Notes: generated from the sequence alone by a model not told the origin. 64,000 nt of DNA from Nectonema munidae (GCA_030549495.1 JAUIRK010000692.1:56001-120000); one strand, 5' to 3'. Positions 10,692 through 22,891 are shown, counted from the first letter of the stretch. A program made the numbers and translations.

Positions 10692-11736
10692 CTTAAAAGG
10701 GAATCGATTGCTAAGTTAGGATGCAAGATTTAGAGTTATTTATAATGTCACTCTTTTGAATATTCGCATTTTTTGATTTGTCACTCTCTCATTTCTCTCT
10801 TTTGAGCGGCTCCCAAGTTTTATGGACAATAAAAGGCGGTGGTTTGTAAAGCATTGTCACTTTGAAGCAAACTACTGTTACACTCCCTTTATTATTACAA
10901 AAACTTAAATAAGGTAAGCTAATAATTCTCAAGATTTCTTATAACAGTTTAGCATAAATATGTCTTGAAGTGAAGATAAATTATAACAATAAGAACTAAT
11001 GATATTTATTATTTTAAAAAGCATAAGACGTCTAACGTGTTCGGTGATAATCGAAAACGAATCTTTGGAAGAAAAACAGCCTGCAGAAGAAATAGCTCTT
11101 TTGCACTCTAAGCTTGTTGCTCTTATTGTTTCAATAAACTTTTCCCAATATATCTGATTTTTTTTCAGTTGCTTCAAATAACTTCCTTTCTTTGCTCAAA
11201 TCGCTTTAGGTAAAGAAAGTCTGAGGTAGATTATTGGTTTAATCATTTTATATCAAATTCATATTATACCGGTAAAGAAGTTTTTCAAATTTTTATTCAA
11301 TTGCAGACGCATACTTATCTTCGATTTGCTCAGATAAATAAGAAGAGGTGTGTTTGCAATTTTTGGATATTTTCTAATTACCGGGATAAAAGGTGTTCGG
11401 TGACGATGACCTATATTATATTAATATTAGATAAATTATCAGTAAAAAATTCCAGGTTTCGAACCCTAGTCTCTATATATGAATTAAGAAAAAACTTAAA
11501 ACAAATTGACTCTAAAATAAGTTCAAAATAAAGCATCTTAATTCATATAATACTGATTACAATAATTGGTATGTAAGTACAGTAGACCCTCGTTAAGTCG
11601 GACTACATGTGGGAGATGTGTGACGGACTTACCAGAGAGCCAATGCCTGCTTCACAATGCTACACTTTATAACAAAGCCCATGCTTATTTATGAAGCGCC
11701 ATAACCACCCATAAAAAATAAAAGGAGGAAAAATAC
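10692..11736. other. Intron with a pogo/Tc1-like terminal repeat
   Basis: At 11580-11610 the sequence CAGTAGACCCTCGTTAAGTC resembles the terminal repeat of pogo/Tigger elements. A matching second end was not found, so this is a fragment. The rest is unremarkable. Confidence 0.4.
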
Positions 11737-12015
11737 CCAAAACAGTGACTTTGATGTTGGCGGAATCAGATCCATGCTTGTTCTCAACGAAGAGAGAATA
11801 AATTCCTTCATCATCTCGAATCGCTTTGGAAATAGAGACATACGCAGTCGTTTCATTGCTGCAAATTTTGGCGCGCGGCTGTCGCAACAACATTCCATTG
11901 AAGCGCCACTCGACGTTGGGGGTGGGCTGGCCAGAGATCGGAATTTCAAATTGAATCGCTTCTCCGACATGCACAATCTTATCCATGCAGTAGTTGTGAT
12001 CAATTTTAGGAGATT
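11737..12015 (-). CDS. Giant muscle protein exon 33: Ig domain
   Basis: The acceptor TTTTGTACAG and the donor GGTATTT both give phase 1. The 93-codon exon encodes a full I-set Ig: VGEAIQFEIPISGQPTPNVE, the strand C tryptophan in EWRFNGMLL, and AIRDDEGIYSLFVENKHGSD. The PxPxxxW spacing is closer to the A-band type Igs of twitchin and projectin than to the upstream repeats. It follows two FnIII domains, giving an Fn-Fn-Ig order. Confidence 0.9.
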
Positions 12016-13082
12016 CTGTACAAAATGAGCGATAAAAATGTAACTTGAGGAATCAAACGTCAATAAATTCTTATGTGTGAGATCAGATTTGATGTATTCA
12101 AAGGCAAACTTGGACTTCAGCCCATTCAGGCACTGGTTTTCAAATATCAATAATTTGCTTTTATTTTAAATGCTTTTTAAGGGGTTTAAAAGATACTGGT
12201 AAACAAAGAAAACAATTAGCTGAGAATGAAGCGTCTGGTTTAACTTTCACGGATAAATGGAGGAAAACTTTTTTGTTTATAACTGAAATAAATTAAATTT
12301 CTTCAAAGACAAAAGGACATTTTTGCATATTTTTAACTACAGATGAAATTTCAAACTATGTTCTTTAAATTGCTAGATGGAAGAGACGAAGGCCTATTGT
12401 CTCTTTGTTAGATGTAAAAGAAGAGACTCAAAAAATTAAAGAGTTTATTGGCGAACAGAAGTCCGAAAAGTTTAGGCAATTTCAATAGTCACACGTTGGC
12501 CTGACGAAGTTTTTAAGTCAATAAAAACAAAAAGCTACGTTATCTAAATTATAATTAATTTGTCAAAGTAGTGGAGCACCTTCAATAAGATTGAAATTTT
12601 CGGATAAAACTTTTATTAATTCTATTTTTGAGTTTTATTCTTTATGGGCGTTTGGTTAATTTATTTAAATGAGATATTACTGCATTTTATCCTGAAGCAT
12701 ACATATGTTCACAGTTTACACTTAAATAAATATAGTAAAAATTTCATTCTTGCAACTTTAATATCCCTTCAGGCGTAAACGTTTTTAAGCGCGAACAGAG
12801 TTATTATTCTCTACCATTAATTTTTTTATATATAAAAATTATTCTAATGAAAGTTTAGATCTTTTTTTTTGGGGGAAAAATATTTTTGTATTTAAACTAT
12901 CATTACTGAAACTAAAAATATTGAATGCGTTTTCACATCCAGCGTATAAAAAATATAATGTATTTTTAATGAATATAATTTTAATGGAGAATCCCAGTTC
13001 AGATCAAAGCTCTTTAGAACCCCCGAAGGTGAGTGTTTCCACTCCTGTCATGATGTGATGAATGTTGGATGTAAAAGTTTAC
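12016..13082. other. Intron, nothing recognised
   Basis: AT-rich sequence without a defined repeat or exon. It separates an FnIII exon from an Ig exon. Confidence 0.5.
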
Positions 13083-13391
13083 GTGATGGTTCGCTTTTAA
13101 TCAAGACAGGTGTTGACGGACTGAAATCACTTTGTTGATCTTCACTCTTTGTCCTGACTCTGAATTCATGAGTTAGGTCGCGAGACAAATTCCTTATTCG
13201 CGCAAAAGGATATGAAAGAGGAGTTTCTGATATAAAGCTCCACTCAGGAGAAAGTGTATCTCTTTTCTCCAGGATGTATGTGTGGGGCAGAGAAACTGTG
13301 GAGTCTCTGGGCAGGGCAGTATCAAACTTCAGAAATACGCTATCACTGTCCATTTCTTGGATCATCGGTGCACTGGGAGTCAATAATTTGC
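13083..13391 (-). CDS. Giant muscle protein exon 32: FnIII domain
   Basis: The acceptor CTTTTTTCAG and the donor CGTAAAC give phase 1. It encodes GKLLTPSAPMIQEMDSDSVF, then HTYILEKRDTLSPEWSFISE and DLTHEFRVRTKSEDQQSDFS, which fit strands A-C, C' and F-G of an FnIII domain. Unlike the other two FnIII domains of the window it is contained in one exon. The canonical strand B Trp is replaced by Phe (VFLKF). Confidence 0.82.
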
Positions 13392-13458
13392 CTGAAAAAA
13401 GGAGAAGGCATTGGAGAGAAATGTCAGGGAGAAAAAGTGAATGATCAACGAGATTTAC

Positions 13459-13582
13459 CGAGAACAGGAGCAAATTCAACGACGTTGCTTGCAGGTCCAG
13501 TTTTCAGGGATTCGTTAACAGGTCTTACGCGATATTTATACTTCTGTTTGGGCTGAATAGTGGTATCTGAGAATCTAAAGTT
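13459..13582 (-). CDS. Giant muscle protein exon 31: FnIII, second half
   Basis: Phase 0 start after TTTTCAG, phase 1 end before GTAAAT. It encodes IQPKQKYKYRVRPVNESLKT, the FnIII strand F signature YxYRVRxVN, then GPASNVVEFAPVL. It completes the domain begun at 13797-13972. Confidence 0.85.
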
Positions 13583-13796
13583 CTGAAAAGAACAAACTTA
13601 TTATATTTTTGAAAATATAAGTTAGTCCACATTTTAATCATAATGAACACAAACTTTGTAGCCTATATTTTTCGTTTTATGAATATGAGCAGCACCGTGC
13701 TTGAAATATAAATAAAGTAATATTCTAAAGTTCTGAATTATCAGAGTGAAAAGTGCTAAATTATAATTACATAATTTTGTTGGAGAATAACATTAC

Positions 13797-13972
13797 TTTT
13801 ATGGGATCCAAGTTCAGAACGCGATAGATGTCTCGGTCAAAAACACTCCTTTCTACATCATAGCCAAGCAAAGGCACAATATCTTCACTAGTTACGTCTT
13901 GACTCCATTGAAGAGTAACAAAGGTAGGAGAATAATCGGAAATCCTTGCAATGAGGCCACTTGAAGCAAAGT
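13797..13972 (-). CDS. Giant muscle protein exon 30: FnIII, first half
   Basis: Starts in phase 1 after ATTGAATAG and ends in phase 0 before GTAATG. It encodes RISDYSPTFVTLQWSQDVTS and GYDVERSVFDRDIYRVLN: the strand B Trp (LQW) and the strand C tyrosine (GYDVER) mark it as FnIII. It is the first FnIII domain after the long Ig/linker region. Confidence 0.85.
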
Positions 13973-16900
13973 CTATTCAAAAATGTTATGCTGTAACACC
14001 TAAATGATCACTGAACACATTTTGTATTTATTTATCAGGTGTACAGTAAACGGTCACATAAGTACGTAACTTGAATCTTAGTAGTTTGTGCGAACTTAAC
14101 GGGCAGGTGCAAACTTTATAGAATTAGCATAAAAGGAAAATATATACAATATATCTAATTGTATTTATACAATACAGCAAAACACATCTCATATAATTCA
14201 TTTGACAGCTAAATGTTTACAAAATTCTTTAACATATCAAGTGTAATAATAAAATTCGTCATAAGTTTACTCTATGTGATGTTTTTTTGAGTGTTATCAT
14301 TGCGTTTTTTACTTATTTATATCTACTGGTTTCTTATTCAAACAATCCTTGTGTAGTTATTGATGTAATAAATTACTCCCAAAATATTTTTTTTTGTTTT
14401 TTCAGATACATTAAGGAGAACTTGTATATAATTTAAATCTCTAAAGTAAATTATTTTAATTATATTTCAGAATGATTACAAATCATTGCCAAGTTAAGTG
14501 TTTTTAATCGACCAAACCAAGTAAAATAAGTATTGGTCGAGAATGAAACTTTACCGAAGAAAGCAAGAGAACATTAAAAAAGGATCAGCTTTGATGTCTG
14601 AAGAAATAAAAGCAAAAAATTTAAATAAAAAAAAAGCTCGTTGAATTTAGGAGACGGTGAAGAAAGTTGATTTTATGGATGAAATTTTGCCACAATTTAA
14701 CGAGGTAGAGGTGTTTGAAAGAAATCCTCTTAGTTCGTTAATCAATCATTATACTTCGTTGGCTAGCTTAAAACAACATCACAAAAAAGTTCTTTAAGTT
14801 TAAGGTCAATTGTTTTCTCCTGAAATACAAAATTAAGCAGGAAATTCTCATAAAGATATCAAAAACGCTTTTGATTGCTTCCAACAAAAATTAAGAAGCC
14901 TTGCATTGGAAGTTAAAGTGGGAAAAAACAAAAATGCATCAATTGACGTTGTATGACGCCTGTTAAATAAATCATTAATTTTTTACTTTTTATTTTGCTT
15001 CAAATGATAAATAATGAATTTTTTTTATTTAAAAATTGAATCTGAAACTTACATGCCAACTCATCTGCGATTTTTATTCCAACATACTTCCGCAAATACA
15101 GACGGTAACATAAGGTAAGTATTTTTATCTTTTAAAAAACCCAAATTTAAACAGCTCCAAAATATCGTTACGGAGTCAGAGTTCTGAAGTCGGAAGTTTT
15201 AAAGGGATAAAAGAAGCCTAAAATTGAAGAGTTTGAGACGGATTTTGTAATTGAAAGATATTTTAAATATTTAAAAAAAAATGGGAAAAACACGTTTAAT
15301 TTTTTGAGAATGTGGGGAGTCCTTTCTTTCATAATTTTAAGGTTTAAATAGATTTATTTTTATAAGTACTTGGAATCAAAGTCAGAAATTTCCCTTCCAA
15401 CTCAGAAATCTAAATTAAATCTCAGTAGACATTTTTCTTAATGATAAATAAAAATTAATCAATAGAGTGATGATTTGTTTCCATTTTCGACATAAATATA
15501 TATATTTTCAAGTTTATTTCTCTATATAAGTAACGTGCTAAGGGTTCATTTGCTTGAAATAAAAAAAATCAAACAAAAAAAGTACAGTTTCAAACAAATG
15601 CATTCTAAGTGACAAGAATTTTCGTCTCCAACTCAAGTTAAAATACTTGTAGTAGATTTATTTGCAAGTACGCGTATGTACTTCTAATCATGCATCTATC
15701 TCATATTCAATTTATAAATAATAATTATTTTTTATGAAAATTTTATCCCAAATAATATGTTATTAAACATTGTGGTTGTCTGGCTGGTTAGTTAGTATTA
15801 TTCAAAAAAAAAAAGTAAAAAAATTTTAAAAAAAATACAATAATTTTTTTTTAATTAACTAACTAGCCAAATTACAAAAAAAATGTTTTATTTATTTTTT
15901 AAGACACATTTATGTATACATAAAACATATATACAGCAAAAGCTTGCTATATTAAACAGCATTGGGACTCGATAAAGGTGACAAATATATAATGTGTTCA
16001 TCATAAAGGAAGTAATACTTACCTTATTAAAGTACATTTGGTATCTTATAAACTTTAAGGCACAATTGCACTGCTTGAATCAAACCATGAGAAAAAAAGT
16101 TTAATGCTGGATTGAACGCCAGACTTTGTGGGCGCAATTAATTTACAAGAATAAATTCTGACTTGAAAAAAAGTATTTACTGTTTAGAGGAGTTATAAAA
16201 AGCTTTGTTTTGTGTATGTTCATCTTCTCTTCCTTAATTCTTGGTGCAAGTCAATAATATTTGTCGATAAGTTCTACTTTCCTATTGTGCATTTAAGCCT
16301 CAAATGTTTTTGCTGTGCAAAATAGACACATCAGAGTTTGAAGAGGTGCCATTTAACAGATTAGTAAACCTATCAAAATTTTCAATTCAATTCAATTTTT
16401 TCAATTAAGATTTTCTACCAAAAAAAGCAACAAATATAGTGAGACATTGTAAAATAACAAAAAAGAAATATGACAAAACCAATTTTTTTTTGAAATCTAT
16501 GAAAGAGAAATAAGATGACATAATAGTGTCTTTTTGAAAAGAGACAATTGAGTTATACTTGTGAGCCTTATCGGAAGGTTGTTAAAAGTGGACGCGGCAT
16601 AGGAAGTGTAGTTTTTTGAGAGTTTGATTTTTTGATCTACAAAATTCAGGTTTTTGGTTTGCATTTTAAATATAAATACGACACTAAATTTAATAGATGT
16701 TATAAATAAATTAACTTAATGAATATTTGGGTGTACAAAATGAACACATTTGAAGAAAGGTAATCCTTTTCAATTATTAACATCAAAACCATTCGAAAAA
16801 AATTTTTAATAAAGAAACTTTGAAATGAAATACAAAAAGGTGAAAATGTAAACGTTATTTTATTTAAAAGTAAATAATTAGGAGCTCCTTTAATATTCTA

Positions 16901-18161
16901 GCAAAATGGCCCTTAATCATAACAAATCTAATGTGTTAGAGAAGACACAGATTTTTCCATGAAAATAATAAAAATATATGCTTGTAGTTTAAGTTATTTG
17001 CTACTATAGACACAACGTTTCTATTAATTTTTCACAAATTCCATTTTATTGTTAAATAATAATATAAAATTGAGAAATAAGAGATTTTAAAACAGAAAAT
17101 TATCATATATGTACTAATACGGCCACTTCAAAGGCCACACAGTAATCACCACTTGGTTACACAATTAACTCTCTAAATAGATTAAAGGCCTGGTGGAAGT
17201 GTACTAATGTATATACGTCTTGTATTATCTCACTTTGTTACTGTGCAAGTACAAAAATACCGACTTTATGATCCTGGAATCGCGTCGAGTGACAGCGAAT
17301 TTAACTATCATGGTGAAGTGCTAGTCACACTGAAGATGATATACAGAGTACTGTGATTGGGAGTGGAGGGACATGCTGTTCAACCAATGAGTTTCCATGA
17401 GAAAGATAGAGTCAATGATTCCATCAAAATACTTTTCAATGCTGAACACAAGAAGCCAGCCGTCATATTTCAAAATATATATCTTTTAGCATATGAAGTA
17501 TGTGTATGAAAGATGTATATTTCATTGCTTCAAAGCGTGATCCAAAATTCCGGGGAAGAAAAGGAAGTCCCGGTTTTGATCTGTGCGGGTTTTGCTATAA
17601 CGCGGTTTTATTTTTTAATTTATGATTTAGAAAGAATTTTTTGTTTTTTGCGCGAACCAGTCTCATTGAAACGCATTATAAATGGACCTTGAACTGCGCG
17701 GTTTTGTATAGTGCGGACGTTGATCGGAAACAATTAATCACGTTATGCAAGAACTTCCTGTAATCAAAATCCTATTTCATATGTAATTATTTTGGAAAGA
17801 TATAAAAACAAATGATGAATATAAAATAAGAAACAATACTGGTTATAATTAAGAGAAGATTAAAGGCATCCTAGATTAAAGAATGTCACGAAATAATTGT
17901 TCAACAAATGCGAGATTAAATAAGATTATACATATAAGAGTTAAAACAAAATAATATAAACTTAATATTTAACTTTTTTATTTTTAATTAAAAAAATATG
18001 GAATTATATATTTATAGCAAATAACCTACTCAAATAAATCGCAGTGTCATAATAACTATCTTTATAAAAAAAATTAAGATTAATTTTTCTGGAATTGCTT
18101 TATATATCATCCTTTTAAGTGGGGAAAACAAACAGAACATGATGTTATTAAAAAGTCATAC
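13973..18161. other. 4.2 kb intron between the Ig/linker region and the FnIII region
   Basis: No exon was recognised. It contains one copy of a dispersed repeat (15529-15605) and short stretches with pogo-like character near 17570-17720 (paired CGCGGTTTT motifs). It also has degenerate coding-like fragments around 14540-14940 that I could not assign to any family. Confidence 0.5.
15529..15605. repeat. Dispersed repeat, copy 1
   Basis: Shares GTGCTAA-GGTTCATTTG-TTGAAATAAA and AGTTTCAAAC blocks with 20937-21022, with a few differences. It is probably part of an old non-autonomous transposon whose ends are not clear. Confidence 0.5.
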
Positions 18162-18248
18162 CTAATAACTCTCCTGATGGCGGAGAAACAACTTTTGCAA
18201 CCGGTTTAGAAATATCCGTTTCTTTTGTCTCAATCATAACTTTCATCT
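18162..18248 (-). CDS. Giant muscle protein exon 29: charged linker
   Basis: A 29-codon exon with phase 1 at both ends (acceptor GATTTCAG, donor GGTATGA). It encodes EMKVMIETKETDISKPVAKV, then VSPPSGELL. It has Glu, Lys, Val and Pro, as in PEVK-like linkers, and no fold. It sits directly upstream of the 4.2 kb intron. Confidence 0.7.
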
Positions 18249-18331
18249 CTGAAATCACAAAAATAGATTGACAGAACTCCGCATGATCCAATAATTCAAA
18301 ACTACAAAAATCAAAGCATCTAAAAATTTAC

Positions 18332-18457
18332 CTGACATATCTCCAGAAAAACTTTCGTCCAATGGCTTAGCAATCACATCCCTCTTTTCTTCTTTCTTTA
18401 TCGAAACTTCTTCTGCTGCAGGTTTCTTTGAAACCAATTCTTCATCAGAAAGCTTAG
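18332..18457 (-). CDS. Giant muscle protein exon 28: charged linker
   Basis: 42 codons, phase 1 at both ends. The content is Lys/Glu-rich (SKKPAAEEVSIKKEEKRDVI) with a serine-containing tail (DESFSGDMS). An 83-nt intron separates it from exon 29. Two linkers follow each other here without an Ig between them. Confidence 0.75.
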
Positions 18458-18985
18458 CTAAAATAAGTGTGTATTTACAGTTTAAAGGTATTTACATTTA
18501 TAGGTAGAGTTTACGTATAATTGTTCTGATTCGATTCCTATCGTGATATTGTAATTTTTAATTTTAATTATTCTATATTTTTAGTCTAATTTAAGAAAAA
18601 TATGATTAACATATGTGCAATGGATGAAGCGAAAAATTATCATTTGTTTGATACACTTATTTAAAGCATGAAACAAATTTACATTAAATATAAAAAAACT
18701 GATAAATTTATTTCTGATAGAAAGTTTGTAAAAATTTTAGATCTCTCAATTTTTCTGTCTTCATCAAGCGTTTTTTTAATTTGCAATCACATATGTTAAT
18801 TTTTGGGTACATAAGGAAGGACTGAAGTTCTCTGAGATAGCACTCTTAAAAACAAGGAAAACTTAGAAAGTGTGTGCTCAAAAATACAGGTTTTAGTTAT
18901 GCGCAAGCGAAAGACCATTTCCCCGATACAGCAGTATGATTTGGTAGGAGGAGTTAGTTGTCACGAAAAAATGGGATGGACTTAC
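18458..18985. other. Intron, nothing recognised
   Basis: AT-rich spacer between an Ig exon and a linker exon. Confidence 0.5.
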
Positions 18986-19264
18986 GCAAGACACTGATTA
19001 TGGTGCAAACTTTGGCGTCTTGTGTCTCGATCGAATATATTCCTTCATCACTTGGCTTGATATCCTTCACAATCAACGTGTATTTGAGTTCTTCTTCAAG
19101 GAATTTGATGCGATCATCTTGCAAGATCTCAACATCATCCTTTTTCCAAGTAGCATGAGAGACGGAAGAAGGAAAAGTTACGGTGTGTTCTAGTGTTGTG
19201 CCTTCGCGAATTTTCGTTTCTGGAATCTCATACATGTCAGAGTCATCCAGTTTAACACTTTTTT
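18986..19264 (-). CDS. Giant muscle protein exon 27: Ig domain, subtype B
   Basis: Encodes IREGTTLEHTVTFPSSVSHA, then TWKKDDVEILQDDRIKFLEE and SDEGIYSIETQDAK. Subtype B is recognised by an EGxxxEHxV strand B, a W-x-x-DDVE strand C, the pattern DERIKFxEExLxYxLIIK and a PSDEG turn. The donor CGTAAGT is strong. The acceptor is in an A-rich tract, so the start is approximate. It has a single Cys (AKVCTII) and no Ig disulfide pair. Confidence 0.85.
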
Positions 19265-19623
19265 CTTTTTTTATAAAAAAAAATGAATCATATAAGAAAC
19301 CAAAAATGAGTATGAAATAAAATGTTATTAGCACTTTTCGTCTACAGAAAATTGAAAGTTGAAACGAACTAATGACTTGTCAATCATTATAGATTGATAA
19401 CCATATCAGCTTTTAATTAGATTTTTTTCTTAATTGAGAGAAATATTTTATATAACTTTTCTTTTTTGGTAAGGAAATTATATTAGCTATGCCCGGTAAC
19501 TTGCATCCTGGTCTTTTGATATAAGTCGTCGTTAAACCTTAGTCTTTTATAGGAAATAAAGCTAATTTTCAAAAAAAAGCTTGTAATAAAATACTTATAG
19601 GAAACAACACTAATTGAACAACA
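19265..19623. other. Intron, nothing recognised
   Basis: AT-rich intron sequence lying upstream, in gene direction, of Ig exon 27. The hAT relic at 19624 lies in the same intron. Confidence 0.45.
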
Positions 19624-20240
19624 TTGGACAAATTTTTTCGTCACTTTACATCTGTTAATAAGATAGCTCTATTGTCATCGCATTGCATTGGATATCGTGT
19701 AGCAAAAAAGAGAAACCGATACACATTAGCTGAACAGGTTATTATGCACCCACTTGGAGCGAACATTAACAGGCCAAAAAAAAAAAGAAAAAAAAAGGGT
19801 ACTTTTCGTTTATATCAAATACGTGTAGCAAAAAATATGCTTGAAGACTTGCAAACTTCTTGGACAACTGGTGTAGATGTATTTGCTGTTGTTGTGGAGC
19901 ATAAATTAAACCCGAAAAACTGCAAAAGGATTATTACAAGTGATAGAGCAACAAAAATTACATGAAAGAGTGCTTCTTGGATGAAGCTGAAAATGCAATT
20001 TGAAAGCACTGTCTTATACACCAACAAGATATGGATTCAAAGGAGCTTTCAGAGAATTTCAGGAAAGTATTTAAAAGTACAATTAAGCTTGTAACAAGGG
20101 AAGCTCACAAATTAGTGGAATGTTTGAAACATTCTGTTCAGAGTTATATCACTTGTCCAGAAGTTCGTTGATGGTCACAAAGAAAGGTACTTACCATGGT
20201 GTTAGAACTAAGATTCGATTAATTTGGTAGAAAAAAATAA
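19624..20240 (+). pseudogene. hAT transposase relic (ZBED5/FAM200-like)
   Basis: The first frame has NKIALLSSHCIGYRVAKKRN followed by YTLAEQVIMHP, which resembles the ALxxSYxVAxxIAKxKKPYTIxExL block before the catalytic domain of ZBED5/FAM200-type hAT transposases. After a frameshift and stops near 19965-20010, HQQDMDSKELSENFRKVFKS and ITCPEVR-WSQRKVLTMVLELR match the CMIHRQAL...HTEVRWLSRGKVL block. The catalytic centre between them is largely missing, so the copy is internally deleted. It lies antisense in an intron of the muscle gene. Confidence 0.6.
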
Positions 20241-21320
20241 TGCCTTGACAGTACTCTATCAAGATGATATAAGAATAATCAAACTGGCTAACTTAACTAA
20301 TGCTCATTGGCAGATTAATGATTTAAACTTAAAAATTAATTAATCAATTTAATTAAGATTAAATGATTTACATTGATCCAGGAAAAAGCGGTATTTCAAA
20401 ATAATAAATGTATTGAATGCGTTTAGAAAAGGCTGAGGGTAGCAAGGAGGTCTTAAAAGTTCTATTATAAGAGAATTAAAACTCGCGATTTTGTCACATC
20501 TTACTTTCAACTCTCAGGGCTCTAACAATTATTTACGTTAGAAGAAATTTGAACCAGTTGAGAAAAGTTTTTCGATAAAAAAATCTATTTAGTTTCCAAA
20601 GCACAGAATCAATAATAATTCAGTTTAACTTGTTACTTAAATAGGAAACTGAATTGATGCGCCCCATCTGTTCCATTACGCGTAAGAGTGATTTCGTGAA
20701 ATTAAATTTGTGCTCATTTGGGGTTAAGAGCAAAGAGGAGTTTCCAAGAAAAAAGGCTTTCTTACCTCTTACAAATACTTACTTGTGTGAAGTGCGACTT
20801 TCCAAGTTGACTCAATTAAGGAACTAAGGTAAGAATCAGGTTCGACACTGCACCTGATATGAATATAGCACTCTCTTCCTATGTTCTCAATTAAAAAGAT
20901 ATTCAATGAAGGTAAACGTTTGAAATTTAAAAATAAATATAAGTAAAGTGCTAAAGAGTCATTTGTTTGAAATAAAAAGAGTAAACTAAAAAAAAAGAGT
21001 AAAGTTTCAAACGAATTTATTTAAATAAAAAGGAGTTTTTGTCAAATTGACGTACTAAACGTAGAAGATTAAATTCGCGGAGTCAAAAATTCGTTTTATT
21101 TAAATAAGTTTGTTTGAAACGTTGCCTTTTTTTGCTTAAACATTAAATCTTAAAATAAATTATTTTGGGAGAATAAAATTTGTTTTGAGTTAAAAATTGT
21201 ATTCTTTTAATTTTTAAAAAAATTCACAGCCCAATTTAAATTTCTTGAACAGACCAAATTCAATAATTATCATGGAAGTTTATATATCTTGCTTTTGTGA
21301 AAATTAAGCAAATAGGAAAC
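20241..21320. other. Intron with a dispersed repeat
   Basis: Contains the second copy of the dispersed repeat (20937-21022) and an inverted echo of its TTTGTTTGAAAC motif at about 21105-21120. That suggests a foldback element about 190 bp long. Confidence 0.4.
20937..21022. repeat. Dispersed repeat, copy 2
   Basis: Matches 15529-15605 (GTGCTAAAGAGTCATTTG, TTGAAATAAA, AGTTTCAAAC). Confidence 0.5.
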
Positions 21321-21593
21321 CTTCAACTTTGACAGGCAGCTGAATTTCCTGTTTGGGAGTGATGAAAGAGTAAAGACCTTCATCCTCTAGCTTAGCGCCA
21401 GAAATGACAAGCTTGTGTGTTAAGCCGACTTCTGAAAAGGTGAATCGATCAGAAGGAACTAATTCAACGATGTCCACTCCATCCTTCGTCCATTTAAATG
21501 ATTCCGGCTTCTCCTTCAATTGAACAGTATATTCCATTTTTCCATCTTCTTTCAAAACTACTTCCTTCTTGCGCTCAATGATTTTAGCATCCT
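21321..21593 (-). CDS. Giant muscle protein exon 26: Ig domain, subtype A
   Basis: Encodes EDAKIIERKKEVVLKEDGKM, then EYTVQLKEKPESFKWTKDGV, GLTHKLVISGAKLEDEGLYS and FITPKQE. Subtype A is marked by KxEYTxxxxxxPxxFKWxKDGVELV and xVxxTHKLIIxxAxxxDEGxYSFxTP. No cysteine is present in strands B or F. Phase 1 at both ends; the donor GGTTTCC is weak. Confidence 0.88.
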
Positions 21594-22448
21594 CTATACA
21601 AAAGAAGAAAAATTTAAAATGGGTGTTGGAAAAAATGGTACTAAAACTTTCCTTTCTAATTCATTCTACTCTATTTTTAATTCCTCTATTTTATTTTTAA
21701 AATGCTTTAAAATTTTTAAATTCAAATTTAACTTATTTCACATACAAATGGAGTATTTGGACTTTGTCGTTTTTCATCTGGATTCTTTTCTAAACTTTAA
21801 TTTCAACTGCTTTTATTATAGGATATATTTAATTAAACAATTTCTATATTTTTTTCTATATAGTTAATGGTGTAATAAATACAATTTATAAAACTTTTCG
21901 TTACACTTTTTTGGTAAATTTGAATGAAGAGGACAAATAAAAATGAAAAGAGAAAAACTTAAAGTTGAAAAAGAGAAAATGAAAACAAGCGAATTTAAAA
22001 TGGCAAAATACTTTTCCAAAATAGAAAAGGGCGGAAATTTAAATCTATAATGTTGAGACGGAAAAACGTGTGATTAATTCTTAATAAAGAATTAATTTTA
22101 TAATGTTTATTCATTCGTTTTTAAAACCAAGATTTTTGAAAGAGCTAAACAAAACAAGGATGTCATCAAAAATGATCTAATTCAAGACTAGGTTATAATC
22201 TCATTCCAAGATATACCTCAAATATCAAAAATATTTTCACTTAGCAAACCAACGAGTGAAAAAATCCATTTCAATAATCAAAAAATTTCAATTCACAAAA
22301 CAGTAAACTTTCAATTTAAAAACACAAGCAAAGCTCCTCCATGCTAATATGCATGTTAATATGTATTTCAATTGCTTAGGTAATTATTATTTGAACAGAA
22401 ATTTAGAGCAATTAAAAATTTGATTTAAATTTCAATATAATGAATTAC
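21594..22448. other. Intron, nothing recognised
   Basis: AT-rich sequence with an open plus-strand frame (21520-21867) that partly overlaps the Ig exon. That frame is made of Phe/Leu-rich low-complexity codons and is not credible as a gene. Confidence 0.45.
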
Positions 22449-22496
22449 CATCTTCTTCAACTTTTCTTCTTTCAAATGGAACTTCTTCAAATGATG
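22449..22496 (-). CDS. Giant muscle protein exon 25: charged micro-linker
   Basis: Only 16 codons (ASFEEVPFERRKVEED), phase 1 at both ends, with acceptor TTTAG and donor GGTAATT. It is the shortest exon placed here. It lies 83 nt after Ig exon 24 in gene order. Confidence 0.7.
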
Positions 22497-22579
22497 CTAA
22501 ATTCAATATAAAGAGAGAGTATGCGAGTTAGAACAGTGAATAAAGAGGTGCTTTGAGATGAAAAAGAAAAAGGTGTTAC

Positions 22580-22822
22580 GTTTAACTTCAACACTAGTTG
22601 GTATAGTTCCGTCTGAAGTGACAAGCTTGTACACGCCTTGGTCTGAAGGCTTGGCATCCTTAATGATGAGTTTGTACTGTAGGCCCTCCTGAACGAAACG
22701 AATTCTTTCATCTTCCACAATATCTACATCATCCTTTGTCCACTTAGCAAAAGATACGTGTTTGGGGAGTGTTACCGCTTGTTGAATCACTTCGCCTTCC
22801 TTAACGACAACCTTTTCGCCAA
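22580..22822 (-). CDS. Giant muscle protein exon 24: Ig domain, subtype B
   Basis: Encodes VVVKEGEVIQQAVTLPKHVS, then FAKWTKDDVDIVEDERIRFV and KLIIKDAKPSDQGVYKLVTS. The donor CGTAACA is good. The acceptor chosen (ACGGAAG) has a poor pyrimidine tract, so the exon start may be off by a few codons. Confidence 0.85.
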
Positions 22823-22891
22823 CTTCCGTAAGTTATCGACAATGTGAATGCCTCATATAAGTTTGTTTAAAAAATTAAAAAAGAAATTTAC

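Noticed and set aside
21520-21867. Plus-strand frame of 115 codons rich in Phe
   Set aside because: It overlaps a strong Ig exon at its start, then runs through AT-rich low-complexity DNA; no domain or start context.
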